NCBI RefSeq assembly: GCF_014839805.1
Contig: NC_051138.1
Location: 3,222,983-3,286,982 of the forward strand
Origin: Manduca sexta
Lineage: Eukaryota > Arthropoda > Insecta > Lepidoptera > Sphingidae
Length of the DNA: 64,000 nucleotides
Reading direction: 5' to 3'
In this document: positions 30,031-40,703 of the stretch, in pieces
How positions within the stretch are numbered: the stretch's first letter is position 1
Layout of the letters: the number at the start of each line of letters is the position of its first letter
Translations under genes and position numbers: made by a program
The notes under the pieces: model-generated
Seen by the model: the letters and a program-made list of their open reading frames with translations, nothing else
The model's database searches: none
Told to the model about the DNA's origin: nothing

Positions 30031-33000
30031 ATAAAAAAGCTAGCAATAATGAAAACGCTACTAACAAATATCGAGGTCAAAAAAATATTCTCAAATATTA
30101 CAAACGTGATCAAAACTATTTAACATAGCAGTGTTGCAAATATTGTCTGTAATTATCGCCAATCCGAGCTAATCGCAGCGTGCACTGACGGCAATATACC
30201 TACAGTTATTATCTTTTGTTTTATATGTCACAGATTTTTTGCTTTAACTACATTGTCCATTACTGGCGCAGCTTTAGGAACTATTATATCGACACTTGTG
30301 ACGATAAAAAGCAGGTCAAAATCTTAATGTCTGCGTCCCGTTTTCTGTGATCGTTCTGTGTCGAAGCCTTGAACATACTTCTAACCCTTGTTTCGTCTTA
30401 AGAATGATCATATCGTCAGATAAATACGACTGCGAGCATCACATATTAGGACTTTACCTTACTAATTATAGTTAAGAATGAAAGTCCATTCGTTAAACGT
30501 TGAATTTTGTAGCCAACCTTTGCGTGTTGGGGATGCGAATCAATGAGAACATTGTTGAACAGCACGTAACATATTACTTATATTAATAAAGATGTATTTT
30601 TAAGAGAAAACTCACACCAAAATTCCGTAGTTTCAGATATCTTCAAACTGTTTATTACATACTGATCTATAATGTCGTCTCCACGACATAAAACCTCGAA
30701 ATATTTCGTTATATTTCCAATCAGCCATATTTGACACGTAACGATATTTCAAAACAAATTGGAAACCAAATTCGATAAACGTTTTCAATTTTCTGTTTTC
30801 ATACACCTACGCAATAAAGAATCCATTACAATCGGATCATCTATTGATATTATTATTATTTATTTTTAACAAGCTGCTTCAGCATATCGTTCAATCTTTA
30901 CTGATTTCAGAAATTTTACAGCTGCTGTTGACATTATGTACTGGGTAATCTATTTCACTCAATTTTAAGCTTTATATATTTTCATAATGAACGCAGACTC
31001 GCAATAATTTTTTGCATAAACTTCATGTTGAAGATCAAAATGAAAAAGCATTTTCATCAGTTATCCCAACATAAACCAAAACCATTATCGTCATCCCTAT
31101 AATGATTGAACGAAATAAATTTGCGTCTGACAAAATCCTCAAGCTCTTTTGGTGGTCTCGGATAACAAATGCACAACAAACATGTGTATTTCAAACGTAA
31201 CAATATTTATTTGCTGTTTCGGCGCGGGGGAAGCCATTCTATTTTCGGTGTCGCACGTTACAAGTTTTTATAAAAGTTCCGTTCCCGCACCGATCGGGAA
31301 AGGGTCGGCGCGTCTTACATATTTTGTAATATCCTGTAGACACATTTATTTACAAATTTGGCGTTTTATGACGCACTAACGTGGGACTTCATGCCCCCGT
31401 GTTATGTAAGGTTTCCTTTAATAAATTTTATGGTGTCTGGTAAAGGTGATTTTTTAATACTTTCGTAAACATAGCTGAGATAAAGCAAAGATTGATGTCC
31501 ATATGAGGCGGTATTTTAACCGAGTTGAAAGGAAGGGAACATATATCCCAAGAGAAAGTAGATAGTTAAATGTTAGTACAAAGGGTACTTCAATAATTAT
31601 TACTATAGTCTTAAAGATATTTTGGGAAAGTATTAAAATGTCCAAATATTCACTTTCAAATGAATTTTATATTTAATTAATTGCGTATATCAGCCGAAAA
31701 ACAGTTATATAATTTATATTGTACCGAAACACAGAATTAGATACATTCGTTGTGAATTATTTATATAAATACCGCAAAAATAATCGATAATCGTCAGCAT
31801 AAGAAATAATCGGCAAGCATACACGAAGATAACAATATTTGCGCAGAAAGCGAATCGTAATTCGTGAAAAGATGTCGAAAAATGATTGCACATTTCTCCA
31901 ATAGTGCAAAACGTAGCCAGATGTCCACTGACGACGAAAAAAAGCTTGTTTACATCCGTCGCTGCACACGACACGGCAACATCAGAGACTTATCCTAATT
32001 TGTGTTGTGTACGTTGCAGTTTAGACGTGTTGCGATTTAAAATGTAAACATTGCTTATTTTATTTACCTATTCTTAAAATATACTGTAAACAAATAAAAA
32101 GATTAAATTTGTACTTGTCCTCACTCTAGTCAAGACACCGTCTCTATTCTGTATTCTGGGAATAAAACAACTTTAAATATTTTTTTCGAAATCCCAAATA
32201 CAACAACAACATTAACTATAAGTAATATATTATATTTATACTCTCAATGTAGTAGTGATATTGAGGGCGATATTTATTCACGTTAATGGATACATGGTGC
32301 GTCTTTTTTAGATGGTCTAAGTCTATCTGCGATATAATACGCTTACTTCATCGCCCAGTGACACAAGAATTTGCATAACGTAAGCTCACTATTCGCGTAA
32401 CATTCGATATGACGCTATCAGCATTAGGAAAACGTATTGAGAATAATTTCATAATATTCTCCACTAAAACAAATATATATTAAACGACAATATTAATTCA
32501 AGCTGTATTAAAAATGTGGCATTTTATTTATTAGGTTTTCCAGCAGACTTAACATTCCGATTACAATAATTTTAATATTATATAACTTATAGCTATAATG
32601 TGAGCCCAAGTTAGGAAAACTTAACATTATCAAATCTAAAAGTGACTTAAGCGCAGCAAATTAAACACAATATAATTAAGAGACGTTCACGCAATAAGTT
32701 AACCTATGCCAGACTATACATATAAATCTTGCAAAGAAGTTAAAACATGTATCCAAAAAGATAGTTCACATAAAAAGATAAAAATTATTTTTATTATTCT
32801 TGAATATCCAAAATAGCAAAATCGTGAAAATATTATCCGCTTTTCCATAGGAGCTATGATTGGTCGACAGCAAAAAAATACAACCGCAACATTCAGACAT
32901 CAAAGTTGAGCAGTTTTGTGAAAACAAATAGACAGAAACGCCATTTAGACAAGATAGATAACATACAAGATAGACAACACACGTCCATATAAATCTGGTG

Positions 33001-34240
33001 TAAGTCAATCTCGGCCTAAATAAAATATTTAGTAATAATCCATTTGAGAGCGATAAACATTGCAGTCCGGAACGCTTTGAAGATAGACGTGTGTAATTGT
33101 ATACCGAGAAAGAGATAAGCTGTGTACTGTGACTTGCAACGCTATTGAGGTAGGTGTAAATAAATAATACAACTGTTAACCATTACGAAAGTGTGTGCGT
33201 GTTTGAAATAATTTAGTTGTAGACGCTCGATGAGCTTCGCACAACGAAAACAAACATTTTACTCAATACCTCATCACGAACGCTCATCAATAATGGTGTA
33301 CATTCACGTGGTATTTTTTAAAACAACAAACGGCATATTAAAAAAATCTAGGTAATACATAATAATTTCAGATCAGTTTGCTGTCTAGTGGAGCTCTTTC
33401 GAAATACGGTAGAGCGAACGTAGAGACAAGTAGGACGTAATTACAACATCGTGTAAGAAACGATACATTATTTATTTGCGCTAGGAAAAGTGCATTTTTT
33501 AAGACTGAAAGGAAAGACTGCAAGCAATTGGCCATAGTCATTCAGAACGGCGCACTTACCCTACTTTTTTACCCATCTATTCGAAATGTACTAACCATAG
33601 TATTTAAAACCAATTAAAGATCTTATAATATATTATCTTAACTTTGGTAGTTTGAATATTTTTATAATATGGATATTGTGTCATTATTTTAACAATAAAA
33701 GTGGTAATAAAATTGTGATTCCGCGACTCGTCTCCTAAAACACACATCATTTAAATTTGCAACAAATACTATTAAATCGACAATTCAATAAGGAATATTT
33801 TGGTCGTCAACATTTTTAAAAAAACTTTTTAAAGAAATTATTCGTAAATCCTTGCATGTTCCCTCCGTGACTCATACGCTGACAATGTATGGATCAAATG
33901 CGTAAGGCCGTTTGCTCGGAGGAAGATTTTAAATAGGTCGTATTTCTAGGATCAGACTATAATTCGGCTTCTTTGAATTATTCAAAACACACTCGTGTTA
34001 CTCGATAAATCTATTAGATTGGGACATTCGTTGACGCAGGATATGTTTTAGGAAGGACTGAGCGGAAACGCCAAAAGAACCTCACCCCACGACAAAAGAA
34101 CTGAACTTGATTATAGAAGTACATATTAGGTGGAAAGATTCAGTAAATGTATTATTTAAGATAACATCTAGATTTCAGGGGTCATGAGCTCCACAGTCAA
34201 TCAGCTATCCTTGTGATGTAAATGTAAACTTATATATAGT
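30031..34240. other. Gene-free stretch left of the FAM89 exon
   Basis: AT-rich sequence without recognisable exons on either strand. It would be the proximal part of the FAM89-like gene's intron if that gene's next exon lies further left. I looked for a minus-strand exon starting VGLRQLDMSLL and did not see one. Confidence 0.55.
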
Positions 34241-34263
34241 TCTTGTTTGAAAAAGGTTATTTT

Positions 34264-34451
34264 GAATTAAACTACTTTTAGAATTTTATCGCGATTTTTT
34301 ATATTTTAGTTATCTCCCGACGTCCCGTGACCATGAAGGCTGCAAAGTCTTCGAAACGTCGGGAGAAAACTAAAATATAAAACACCGCGATAAAATTCGA
34401 AAAGTAGTTTAATTCGAATGTCTAACATTCGTGTAAACATAAGAAATTATT
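34264..34451 (+). mobile_element. Solo Penelope-like terminal-repeat foldback next to the FAM89 exon
   Basis: This 188-bp copy consists almost only of inverted arms (34264-34322 and 34357-34415), a central 34 bp and a 36-bp tail matching the copy at 19.5 kb. It is flanked by AAGGTTATTTT (34253-34263) and AAGGTAATTTT (34452-34462), an 11-bp target duplication with one mismatch. In the centre, AAGGCT-GCAA-AGTCTT forms a six-pair hairpin with a GNRA-type loop. It sits in the intron directly after the FAM89 exon donor (34472). Confidence 0.78.
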
Positions 34452-34472
34452 AAGGTAATTTTGGTCACTCAC

Positions 34473-34619
34473 CATTTCTTTCTTCAGGTATACTAGTTGT
34501 GAGTCGAGATCAGTGGGTGGGCTGTCGCTGGGCGTGGCGGGAGGCTCCACGGGCTCAGGGTCGCCCTCCGCGAACCCGCTCAGGCTCTTGGGCAGCGGCG
34601 GCATGCCTTGCAGGGACAT
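34473..34619 (-). CDS. FAM89: FAM89/LRAP25-like protein, first coding exon (partial)
   Basis: The exon encodes 49 residues starting MSLQGMPPLPKSLSGF and ending LDSQLVYLKKEM, followed directly by a GTGAGT splice donor at 34472. Vertebrate FAM89A/B (LRAP25, adapters linking LIM kinase and MRCK to actin dynamics) have the same two blocks: GLPPLPKSLSGL near the N-terminus and LDSALALLRKEM ahead of VGLRQLDMSLLCQL. The break falls exactly where the next exon should supply VGLRQLD. The region between the two blocks is shorter than in mammals and is proline/serine-rich. The start chosen has a strong Kozak context (CACCATG). An upstream in-frame ATG at 34670 would add 17 residues, and an in-frame stop lies further upstream. 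The continuation was not found by eye to the left, so the intron may be longer than 34 kb. A Penelope-like foldback copy starts about 20 bp inside the intron. Confidence 0.8.
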
Positions 34620-35689
34620 GGTGCTGATCGCGCGGAATTGCTTACGTAATCTACGCAAACAAACATTCATTATAATTAATGATATCTATAAGTGAAGGCT
34701 TGTTATAGGCTATCAGTCAACTAGTTTAGTGTTATTTAGGTTTCTATAGCTGTAAGTGTTCCATACTTTAAATAAATAAATAAATAAATTATTGAAAAGA
34801 TGACTGGTATAATTGTTTCGAAAACTGTGGTAAAGACTTTGCAAAGGCTATATGCACACAACTTCATTTACCATCAGGTTTAGGGAAGTCACTACGCTAT
34901 ACCAGCAAAAAAAAAATAAGCTTATATTAAACATACAATCATACTAGCAAGATTTTCCGCAGAAAGCTTTAGACAGACATAAATGGAAGGTCAGTAAGGT
35001 CGCATTTGTCCTGCAATGACCATTATACAAAGATACATAGCCGGATTAAATGCTCTAAGAATTACCTATCAGACCTTACTTTTGGACGATATAGTGATAT
35101 ATTTACATTCACATGACATGGAAGGGTGTACAGGAAATAAAACTATTACCGGACCATACTTTGCCAATATATTTATGTAGAATTATATCAAAAAACCATG
35201 GTAATAAAGCATTCTGGTTTCATGAAGAAAACTGGAAATCACACGCTTGTCCAACATGACATTTCGAGTCACAATTATTAATGCTTGCTGCCACAACAAC
35301 AGAGAAATAAGCTACTCATTAACATTTCTCCAAATAAGCGCATCCAACTTGCTCGCCGCCGATATAATGTTTCATAACATTACTATAATAATGAAATGGC
35401 TTTTAAAGTTCCATACTCTTTATACGGGCTCAAAGTGTCATATAAAATCATTTCGGAATTATTATAAACAAAATATATTGACCCTAAAGAATAAATCACA
35501 CCTTCACCGCCTTAGGCCACCAGTTGACTACCTTCGACTTTGAATTATTATCACATAATTTCCTTTAATAAATAATAATCAAAACTATATTAGTGAAGTT
35601 TGCGTGTATTAACAAATTACCATTACTGTGCGTAATCTATGCTTTTTAAATTAAATTTATTAATTATAAGTGAGTTACAATCTACGTAA

Positions 35690-35905
35690 TTCGAAATAAA
35701 ACTAGTTTTAAAATTTTGTATAATTGTAAAATGTAGGTAGATATTGTCAAGTTGGTTTTTCGAACGACCAACGCCTCAGTCTCCCCGTGGCCACAAAGGC
35801 TTCAGTCTTAAAAACGTCGGTAGAAATAAATATATAAAAAAAACGCGAAGAAATCCGAAAATTACTTCTATTTCGATGTCAACATTCTGATAAACATGAG
35901 AAATC
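35690..35905 (+). mobile_element. Diverged third copy of the Penelope-like terminal repeat
   Basis: The sequence repeats landmarks of the 19.4-kb copy in order: TGTAGGTAGATATTGT, then AACGCCTCAGTCTCCCCGTGG, AAAACGTCGGTAG, ACGCGAAGAAATCCG and TGAGAAATCATTA. It is clearly more diverged and lacks the left inverted arm. No target duplication was recognised. It lies upstream of the FAM89 exon. Confidence 0.65.
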
Positions 35906-36878
35906 ATTATCTATCTATTTGTTGACGATGCATTTTAATTATATCCATAATTAGCATGGAAATCAGTTTCACTTTTTTACTTTCGCAAAATATTTTAATT
36001 TTACGGTAATCTGACACTATTTATAAAAAAAACGGTACATCCGTGTTTTTGTTGCAAAATTAATTAATAAGAATAAAAACGGCATTATATAATACGCATA
36101 GTATATCCACTTATCCAATACTTATTAAATGCGCATTTTGTGTCATTTCCTAATTAAACTTATTAATTTATAAAATCATATAAGATTCATCACAACATAT
36201 TTTAATAAAAATGATGTGCATTTTTATTAATTTATTTTACATTACAAAAATGTATACCGCATTTTTTCCTTGACTGAATTCATTTTCCGCATTATTGTAA
36301 ATGCGTGAATCAAAACCTTCACAAACTTTTAGGCAAGAAAAGCAACTTTGTTTCGCGAAATGATTCCTACATTTGACGATAAAATATCAACCAGAGACCG
36401 TTCCTTGAAGATCCCGTCTAGTCTCAAGTCAGCAAGTAAGAGAATAGTTTCATAATATGCTAGTGTATGTTATTGAAATGTGTTCTGATGCACATAATGA
36501 CTCCTTGGAATTCCATGATGATATACAATTTAATATAAGAAATAGTCATTTTAACTAATGATAAAAAGCGGTATTGTTTGCAAGCATTCTTCAGATCTAG
36601 ATTAAATAATATCCAAACGTTTTCATTATGGATTATTATTTATTGCTTTATTCTTGTTAATCAGCAACGATAAACCTGTTTACTTGCCGATAGGTTTCAT
36701 AGAATTGATTTTAAGTTACGATTATTTTACAACAACATTATGTGCAATAACAAATATGTTTTGAGAGGCTTTTGCGAATTACGGCCAAGTGACCCGAGAT
36801 TATAGCTTTATGTAATCCTAATATGATAACTCATACCACAAGGATTGAATAGGACGGTTTAATTACTTAAATTCATCA

Positions 36879-37069
36879 TCACTACATAGTATAAAACAAA
36901 GTCGCTTTCTCTGTCCCTATGTGTGCTTAAATCTTTAAAACTACGCAACGGATTTTGATGCGATTTTTTTAATAGATAGAGTGATTCAAGAGGAAGCTTT
37001 ATATGTATAATAATAACATTCATTAAATAGTCAGCATTGCACCCGTGCGAAGCCGGGGCGGGTCGCTAG
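36879..37069 (+). mobile_element. Short non-autonomous Helitron
   Basis: The 191-bp element starts TCACTACATAGTATAAAAC and ends with the GC-rich hairpin CACCCGTGCGAAGCCGGGGC followed by GGGTCGCTAG. It is inserted between A (36878) and T (37070). A TC start, a 3' hairpin just before CTAG and an A|T target site without duplication define Helitrons. This particular end sequence is abundant in moths and butterflies. There is no Rep-helicase coding, so it depends on autonomous partners. Confidence 0.88.
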
Positions 37070-37542
37070 TATATAATATAATAATAACAAAACACACACA
37101 CAAACATGGGCATTGGTCAGGGTTAAATCTTTTATTATCGATAGGTGGTCAGTTTAACAACATCGATATGTTGGTCAATCTATAAGTGCATGAGTTGCAC
37201 GTTTTCCTACCCCTACACTATAATCTTGAGCTTATAAAATAATCCTTGCAATTATTCGAGACAACACCAAATCGAATAAAACAATTTACAACATATTAAT
37301 CTGTTAATTCCATCACGAAAACTCGAGTGAAACACAATCGCTTTGTTAAAAACACTTTGAATTCTCGAGCGTGACTTTTGTATTAACGCGGCCCGTTCCA
37401 TATCCATGACCTAGAATGGTACGTCTTGTTCCAAACAACCGGACAACGGACACGACCGGGTTGGTACCGCGACCTTTTAACCTACTGTTTGTGTTGTACA
37501 TCACCTGCTTGAATGGTGTAGCGATGTTCAAATAATTTCAAA

Positions 37543-37684
37543 GTCTATGGATGTTGATTGCTCATCACCCCTCTCGCATAAAAAATACGCTTGTCTGTTG
37601 TTTTAGAATTGATGGTCTATGGATGCTGATTGCTCATCATCACTTCTCTCTCATCAAAATACGCTGATTTTAGAATTTATGGTA
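37543..37684 (+). repeat. Diverged tandem duplication, period about 72 bp
   Basis: GTCTATGGATG-TGATTGCTC begins at 37543 and again at 37615. Both units continue through ATCA, a CTCTC run and AATACGCT to TTTTAGAATT-ATGG. The unit resembles part of a dispersed lepidopteran repeat, duplicated locally. Confidence 0.65.
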
Positions 37685-37840
37685 AATCATTTTCTGCCCT
37701 ATGCGGTGTTGTCAACGCTACGTGCTTTTGCATGTATTCCAGATAGGTTATGGCTAAGATTTTGGACCAGTCTATTGATGTCAAATTACCTAAACAATCA
37801 AGTCCGAGCTAATAGTGTAAGAAAATAACTACAAGCTATT

Positions 37841-37960
37841 GCACTTGCAAATGAACCCGGGACCTCCTAGTCACCAGGTGATATTACACGCTGTTATTAG
37901 ATCAAAAACGCGGTCAATAAAACGCACCAAAATTAGTCTCATATAAAACGTAAATATTAA
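37841..37960 (-). repeat. Possible reverse-oriented SINE head
   Basis: Read on the minus strand, this segment contains GACTAGGAGGTCCCGGGTTC, a B-box-like phrase found in tRNA-derived insect SINEs. No full unit is visible. Confidence 0.3.
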
Positions 37961-38091
37961 ACTATGATTCATTTCAATGTCAGGATTTCGCGAGTCGTTT
38001 CCTTAATTGCTAAAATACTATTAAATATGTGACAAAGTATCTTTCGCTCGAAGGATCGTAGCTTAGTGGTTTTTTAATAAATTTTAATATT

Positions 38092-39354
38092 TTAATAGAA
38101 TTTAATAGGTTTTAGTGTGGCGCACCTAGATTTAAGGTCATCGTCGAGTATGTACGCGTACGCCTGGTCGTACGAGTCCAGCTCGTCCGCGCTCACCGAC
38201 GATGCCGCGTAGTTCACCTCGGAGTCCTCGGAGTCGCATTGTCCGTTTTTGTCAACACATTCCTTGTCCAAGCTCTCGGGCACGTTCGACTGCGAGCGCA
38301 TCGTTTGAAGCTCGTATATCAACATCTCATGGTTGTTCATGTCTTTCATCATTTCCACTTCGGGCGAGTCGTTCCCGTTGCACGTGTTCTCCGAACCTTT
38401 ACCTTTATCTATAACGACATTCGATTCGTCTTTATTGTTGTTCCTGCTCGCCAGAATCTCCGAAATCAACATTTCGGTAACGCGTGAAGTTTTCCTTTCT
38501 AGAGAATTGTTATTTTTGTTTTCAGTTTGATCGCGCACGGCTTTTTCCGCTTGCGGATTGGTGACGCTGATTTGTTTCGATGGACTATTTCGTAATCTGT
38601 CGTCGAATTCTTGAACCTCATCGACGGACGCATACGGCGCTTCGGCCGGCGGGCTCAGTGGCGGTTTTGCGTCTATCGGCGACGAATACGGGCTTATTTC
38701 AGGCGAGTGCTTAGTTTTAGCATTTTCTAAACAATGCTTTTGTACAGGTAAAGGTTTCATTGGCTTCAACTTAGGTTTAGGCGATAACGGCGGTGGGGGC
38801 GCTTTACGCAGGGGCATCGTCTTTTCTGCAAAGCTCGATGACTTTGTGACTTTGCATTTGGGATCTTGGTCCAGTTTGTTTGATGTGGAAAGCGATCTTA
38901 CTAATATCTGCCTGCAGGTTTTGACCGCTTTTGAATTAAGTGATTCATTTGATTTTTTTATTGATGTCGGTGCCGGTATTGAACAACTGTCACTGGAACT
39001 CCTCCTGGAGTTCTGTCCGCTGGACTTGCGTTCATCTGACGACGAGCTGCGATCGCTGATGACATCTCTGATGAAGGACTTCACACGAGCTAATCCATTT
39101 TGTTTAGGAGACACCGTTGCCTGAACGGTGGTGTTGGATCTGTCCAATGTTTTTGCTCGCGAAGACACACTGTGCTGTTCATGCTTGGCGAAGGCACGTG
39201 ACTTGGTGAAGTTGGCCTTCGATTCCGCAACCGCTTTCCTGGTTTTCGCTAGAGCCTCGGCCACCACGCTCTGGTTGGGCCGCGGCGGCACAGGTGGCGG
39301 ACATTTCAATTTGTTGTTCTTCATAGGCTGCGCGTTGGTCTGTACCATCAACAT
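38092..39354 (-). CDS. Uncharacterised proline/serine-rich, probably disordered protein
   Basis: This open frame of 420 codons starts at the ATG at 39354. An in-frame stop lies upstream, and the nearest upstream in-frame candidate is a GTG at 39372, not a plausible animal start. I do not recognise the family. The composition is low-complexity: Ser, Lys, Pro and Asn rich, with no membrane segment or signal peptide. Residues 19-26 form a PPPVPPRP stretch that fits a class II SH3 ligand (PxxPxR). A second proline block, APPPPLSPKPKLKP, lies near the middle, together with basic RSSSSDERKSS and RRSSSDS patches that look like kinase targets. The C-terminal third is acidic (SEDSEVNYAASSVSADELDSYDQAY). 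Its GC content and codon use are well above the surrounding AT-rich DNA, and the frame is fully open, which supports real coding. An AG|GTGCG donor-like site at 38126/38125 could splice off the last ten codons, so the gene may extend further left. A cytoskeletal or signalling scaffold is possible but unproven. Confidence 0.8.
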   Translation of the reverse strand: MLMVQTNAQPMKNNKLKCPPPVPPRPNQSVVAEALAKTRKAVAESKANFTKSRAFAKHEQHSVSSRAKTLDRSNTTVQATVSPKQNGLARVKSFIRDVISDRSSSSDERKSSGQNSRRSSSDSCSIPAPTSIKKSNESLNSKAVKTCRQILVRSLSTSNKLDQDPKCKVTKSSSFAEKTMPLRKAPPPPLSPKPKLKPMKPLPVQKHCLENAKTKHSPEISPYSSPIDAKPPLSPPAEAPYASVDEVQEFDDRLRNSPSKQISVTNPQAEKAVRDQTENKNNNSLERKTSRVTEMLISEILASRNNNKDESNVVIDKGKGSENTCNGNDSPEVEMMKDMNNHEMLIYELQTMRSQSNVPESLDKECVDKNGQCDSEDSEVNYAASSVSADELDSYDQAYAYILDDDLKSRCATLKPIKFY

Positions 39355-39379
39355 GCTGGAGCAAAGCGTCACTCGAACG

Positions 39380-39570
39380 CTACTATAATATAAGTACTAT
39401 AGTATTGGGAGCGAGATAACACCGCACCGTAATTCACAACACTCGCGAGCGCTCCGTAAGCGGGGCTGACGCGTGTGACCCCCGCGAGCGCGCGACTCCG
39501 ACTGCGGTACGTCGCGGCGTAGTCGTCGGCACGGGCCATTACGGCGCACCGCTGCTCATCTACCTAGTAA
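39380..39570 (-). promoter_or_regulatory. CpG-rich promoter/5' UTR block
   Basis: Immediately upstream of the minus-strand proline-rich gene is about 190 bp that is strikingly rich in CG dinucleotides compared with the AT-rich surroundings (for example CTCGCGAGCGCT and CGCGAGCGCGCG). Its position just before the ATG suggests the transcription start region and 5' UTR. This is inference from composition and position; no core promoter motif was identified with confidence. Confidence 0.4.
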
Positions 39571-40192
39571 TGAGTACCGAAGTTCCGTAACTGACTATCT
39601 TTACATAAAACAGGTAGTTTTACCATGGCTGTTGTAATGTTGCGGAGTTAGGGCTGTTGCCGAACAATAGCCTGACCCGTACATTTAATAATGTAAAAGT
39701 GATTGTTTAGCATGTGAATGAATGCAATGGCGGGTGCCGACTTGCGGCTACCGGGCGGCGCACGCGACACCGCACCGACTGTATTGTCGGACGTTTCGAA
39801 AGCACCCTCTGACCTATTGTTTTATGGTAATCAAAATGTTACAGTACAGCTGTTATTCACATGTTTAGTATGAAGACGAAATGGGCTATTAGTATTGTCT
39901 GGGGGACTGGGAGTTGCTAGTTATGTCTTCAGTAACAAGCCGCTTTTTTGCAATTTAGACTATAATATATCCAATGCTTTTTGTACGAATCTAAGACAAA
40001 AACATAAACCATTTTGAACTGATACGTATCGTTCTTATGTATTTTATAGGCAGCAATATACTCTGGACATGCATCAAAAAAATCTTTATTGAAAAGTTCA
40101 TTGTTTATTTTTGGCTTTATGGCAAAGAATGTAGATTTTTGTTAATAAGTGACTTCTGTAACAACTATAATACAGAGCAAATTATAAAGTAT

Positions 40193-40428
40193 GCGGCGAT
40201 AGCCTGGTTGGTGTTGGTGTGGGACAGACTGCAAAGACGAATGTCTGCAGATTCCAAACCCAAGGGCACATGTGTCTGACTTTTCTAAAATGATGTGTGT
40301 ATTCTTTGTGAAGTCTACCAATCCGCACTAGGCCAGTATGGTGGGCTGAGGGCTAACCCCTCTCAGTAGTAGAGGAGGCTCGTAACCAGCAATGGGACAG
40401 TATAAAATACAGAGCAGATATTATTATG
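40193..40428 (+). repeat. tRNA-derived SINE, family 1, copy A
   Basis: This copy shares an ordered set of blocks with 43402-43708 and 55910-56220. The blocks are GCGATAGCCTGGTTGG (A-box-like start), CAAACCCAAGGGCAC, ATGTGTGTATTCTTTGTGAA, GTCTACCAATCCGCAC and CTCAGTAGTAGAGGAGG, ending in AATGGGACAGTATAAAATAC. It is shorter than the other two because the middle part is missing. It lies downstream of ANAPC11. Confidence 0.75.
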
Positions 40429-40494
40429 TCAGATAAAGTTGAATTGGGATGCCATATTTCATCAACAATATTCCTTACACAATTTATTAGACTG

Positions 40495-40703
40495 CTTCCA
40501 TGGCATAGTTGTATTTCAGTACAACTGTAGTGCAGAGGTCTTGGGTTCAATCCCCAGGTCAGACAAAGTGACATTGGGGTTTTCTACTCAGTATAAGCCC
40601 CAAGTCTGAAATTTGTGCCTAATATACATCCTGAGACAGAAAACACATGGAAGACAGAGGGTGCACCGTTTGCACCTCTGCTTACCCCTTTGGATATAAA
40701 AGA
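40495..40703 (+). repeat. tRNA-like SINE, family 2
   Basis: A second SINE-like unit contains TGGCATAGTTGTATTTCAGT and a good Pol III B box, GGTTCAATCC, at 40544-40553. After it comes GTCAGACAAAGTGACATTGG and a unique tail. The unit cannot fold into a standard tRNA gene (no aminoacyl-stem pairing was seen), so it is called a SINE. It begins about 70 bp after the family 1 copy A. Confidence 0.55.

Noticed and set aside
39355..39372. GTG-initiated six-codon extension of the proline-rich frame
   Set aside because: GTG is not a plausible nuclear start in insects; the first ATG is at 39354 and an in-frame stop lies upstream.
38202..39388. Several plus-strand frames of 65-92 codons
   Set aside because: They overlap the long proline-rich minus-strand frame and have no independent support.
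40544..40553. tRNA gene suggested by a good Pol III B box
   Set aside because: No acceptor-stem pairing or anticodon arm could be fitted; the context is a SINE.
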